Assembly: GCA_946478935.1 (NCBI GenBank)
Contig: CAMLEL010000023.1
Location: forward strand, 1-13,613
Length of the DNA: 13,613 nucleotides
Reading direction: 5' to 3'
Origin: an uncultured Armatimonadota bacterium
Lineage (GTDB): Bacteria; Armatimonadota; Fimbriimonadia; Fimbriimonadales; Fimbriimonadaceae
Below, piece by piece: positions 13,346-13,613 of this stretch (position 1 is the stretch's first letter; the number at the start of each line of letters is the position of its first letter). Both the position numbers and the translations under genes were made by a program. The notes beneath the pieces were generated by a model. The model searched no databases. It was not told the DNA's origin and saw only the letters and a list, made by a program, of their open reading frames with translations.

Positions 13346-13613
13346 GTGCAGACTCAGTCCGCCTTCGATACAGTTGGGAGAACCAGGCCGGCGATACCTA
13401 GGCGACCGGTGCCTTATCGCGTGTGGAAGCGCGGTTTTGATTTAGCAGTTGCTTCGGTCTTGCTCGGTCTATTTCTCCCGGTCTTCGTGGTTCTGGCGCT
13501 CATGCTGTCGCTGCTCGTTTTCGTCGGCGAAGCGGTGCGCGATGCCTTCGATCCCCGGAAATCGGCGCCGGGTGCGGCCGCGGCCGAGCCGGAGCCGGCC
13601 GTGCCGACGGCCA
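13346..13613 (+). CDS. Bacterial sugar transferase N-terminus, joined in frame to an apparent foreign ABC-permease C-terminus (runs off the end)
   Basis: A frame of 89 codons starts with GTG at 13346 behind GGAGAGGG (13335-13342). Residues 24-52 (YRVWKRGFDLAVASVLLGLF, then LPVFVVLAL) match the opening of polyprenyl-phosphate sugar-1-phosphate transferases (KRxFDL followed by a membrane helix), which load the first sugar on the lipid carrier. The next expected motif, GPVFFxQ-R-G, never comes. Instead residues about 53-72 read MLSLLVFVGEAVRDAFDPRK, the C-terminal signature of YejE/DppC-type peptide ABC permeases, followed by an Ala/Pro/Glu tail. The base composition also changes: 45 of the last 53 bases are G or C. 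I take the first ~150 bases to be a real gene start and the remainder an assembly chimera, switching near 13490-13515. Confidence 0.6.
   Translation, partial: MQTQSAFDTVGRTRPAIPRRPVPYRVWKRGFDLAVASVLLGLFLPVFVVLALMLSLLVFVGEAVRDAFDPRKSAPGAAAAEPEPAVPTA
13490..13613 (+). other. Probable foreign sequence / misassembled contig end
   Basis: From about 13490 the sequence is much richer in G and C than anything before it, and its translation belongs to a different protein family from the gene it continues. GEAVRDAFDPRK is a peptide ABC permease ending, here in high-GC codons as in Alphaproteobacteria or similar. The two families share a Leu-rich helix, so a short stretch of nucleotide similarity could have guided a false join. 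The exact boundary cannot be fixed by eye. Confidence 0.6.

Noticed and set aside
13185..13445. 86-codon plus-strand frame after glmS
   Set aside because: It starts with TTG without an RBS, has no recognisable domain, and overlaps in a different frame the GTG frame at 13346, which has a good RBS and sugar-transferase similarity.
13346..13613. A new fusion protein of sugar transferase and transporter
   Set aside because: The family switch coincides with a sharp GC jump and the contig end, so a misassembly is the simpler explanation.
1..13613. CRISPR arrays, tRNA or rRNA genes, insertion sequences, attachment sites
   Set aside because: I saw no regularly spaced repeats, cloverleaf sequence, transposase frame or terminal repeats.

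Overview
The window most likely comes from a member of Armatimonadota, probably the Fimbriimonadia. The main reason is a pair of prepilin-like proteins whose N-termini continue as [15 protein letters not shown], a form I associate with that phylum. This is recognition from memory, not a database result. GC content is moderate almost throughout. The last ~110 bases are the exception: they are very GC-rich and look foreign.

Layout. Positions 1-281 (+) hold the C-terminal end of a MacB/FtsX-type ABC permease. Positions 403-2964 (+) hold two tandem cassettes. Each is a secreted prepilin-like protein (403-1338, 1825-2784) followed by a very small lipoprotein (1388-1630, 2788-2964). A long minus-strand block runs from 11280 down to 3019, mostly with overlapping genes, in transcription order: a UbiA-type phosphoribosyltransferase, a DprE2-like reductase, a DprE1-like FAD oxidase, galE, nrnA, truB, a DUF2752 membrane protein, and thrS. 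glmS (11343-13172, +) is divergent from this block. At 13346 a sugar-transferase-like gene starts on the plus strand and runs off the end.

Function. UbiA, DprE1-like and DprE2-like together match the three core steps of polyprenyl-phosphoryl-D-arabinofuranose synthesis known from mycobacteria: phosphoribosylation of polyprenyl phosphate, C2' oxidation, and 2-keto reduction. galE, glmS (UDP-GlcNAc precursor) and the sugar transferase start make this a cell-envelope glycan neighbourhood. It is joined without a clear break to housekeeping genes for tRNA modification, tRNA charging and nano-RNA/pAp turnover. The operon is the most interesting biology here. The DprE1-like protein has Ala where Mycobacterium tuberculosis DprE1 has the benzothiazinone-target Cys387. 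The threonyl-tRNA synthetase has no N-terminal TGS domain.

Caution. The final reading frame begins as a sugar transferase and continues in frame as what looks like the C-terminus of a YejE/DppC-type peptide ABC permease, in sequence of very different base composition. I read this as an assembly chimera at the contig end, not a new fusion protein. I saw no tRNA, rRNA, CRISPR array, IS element or glmS ribozyme.
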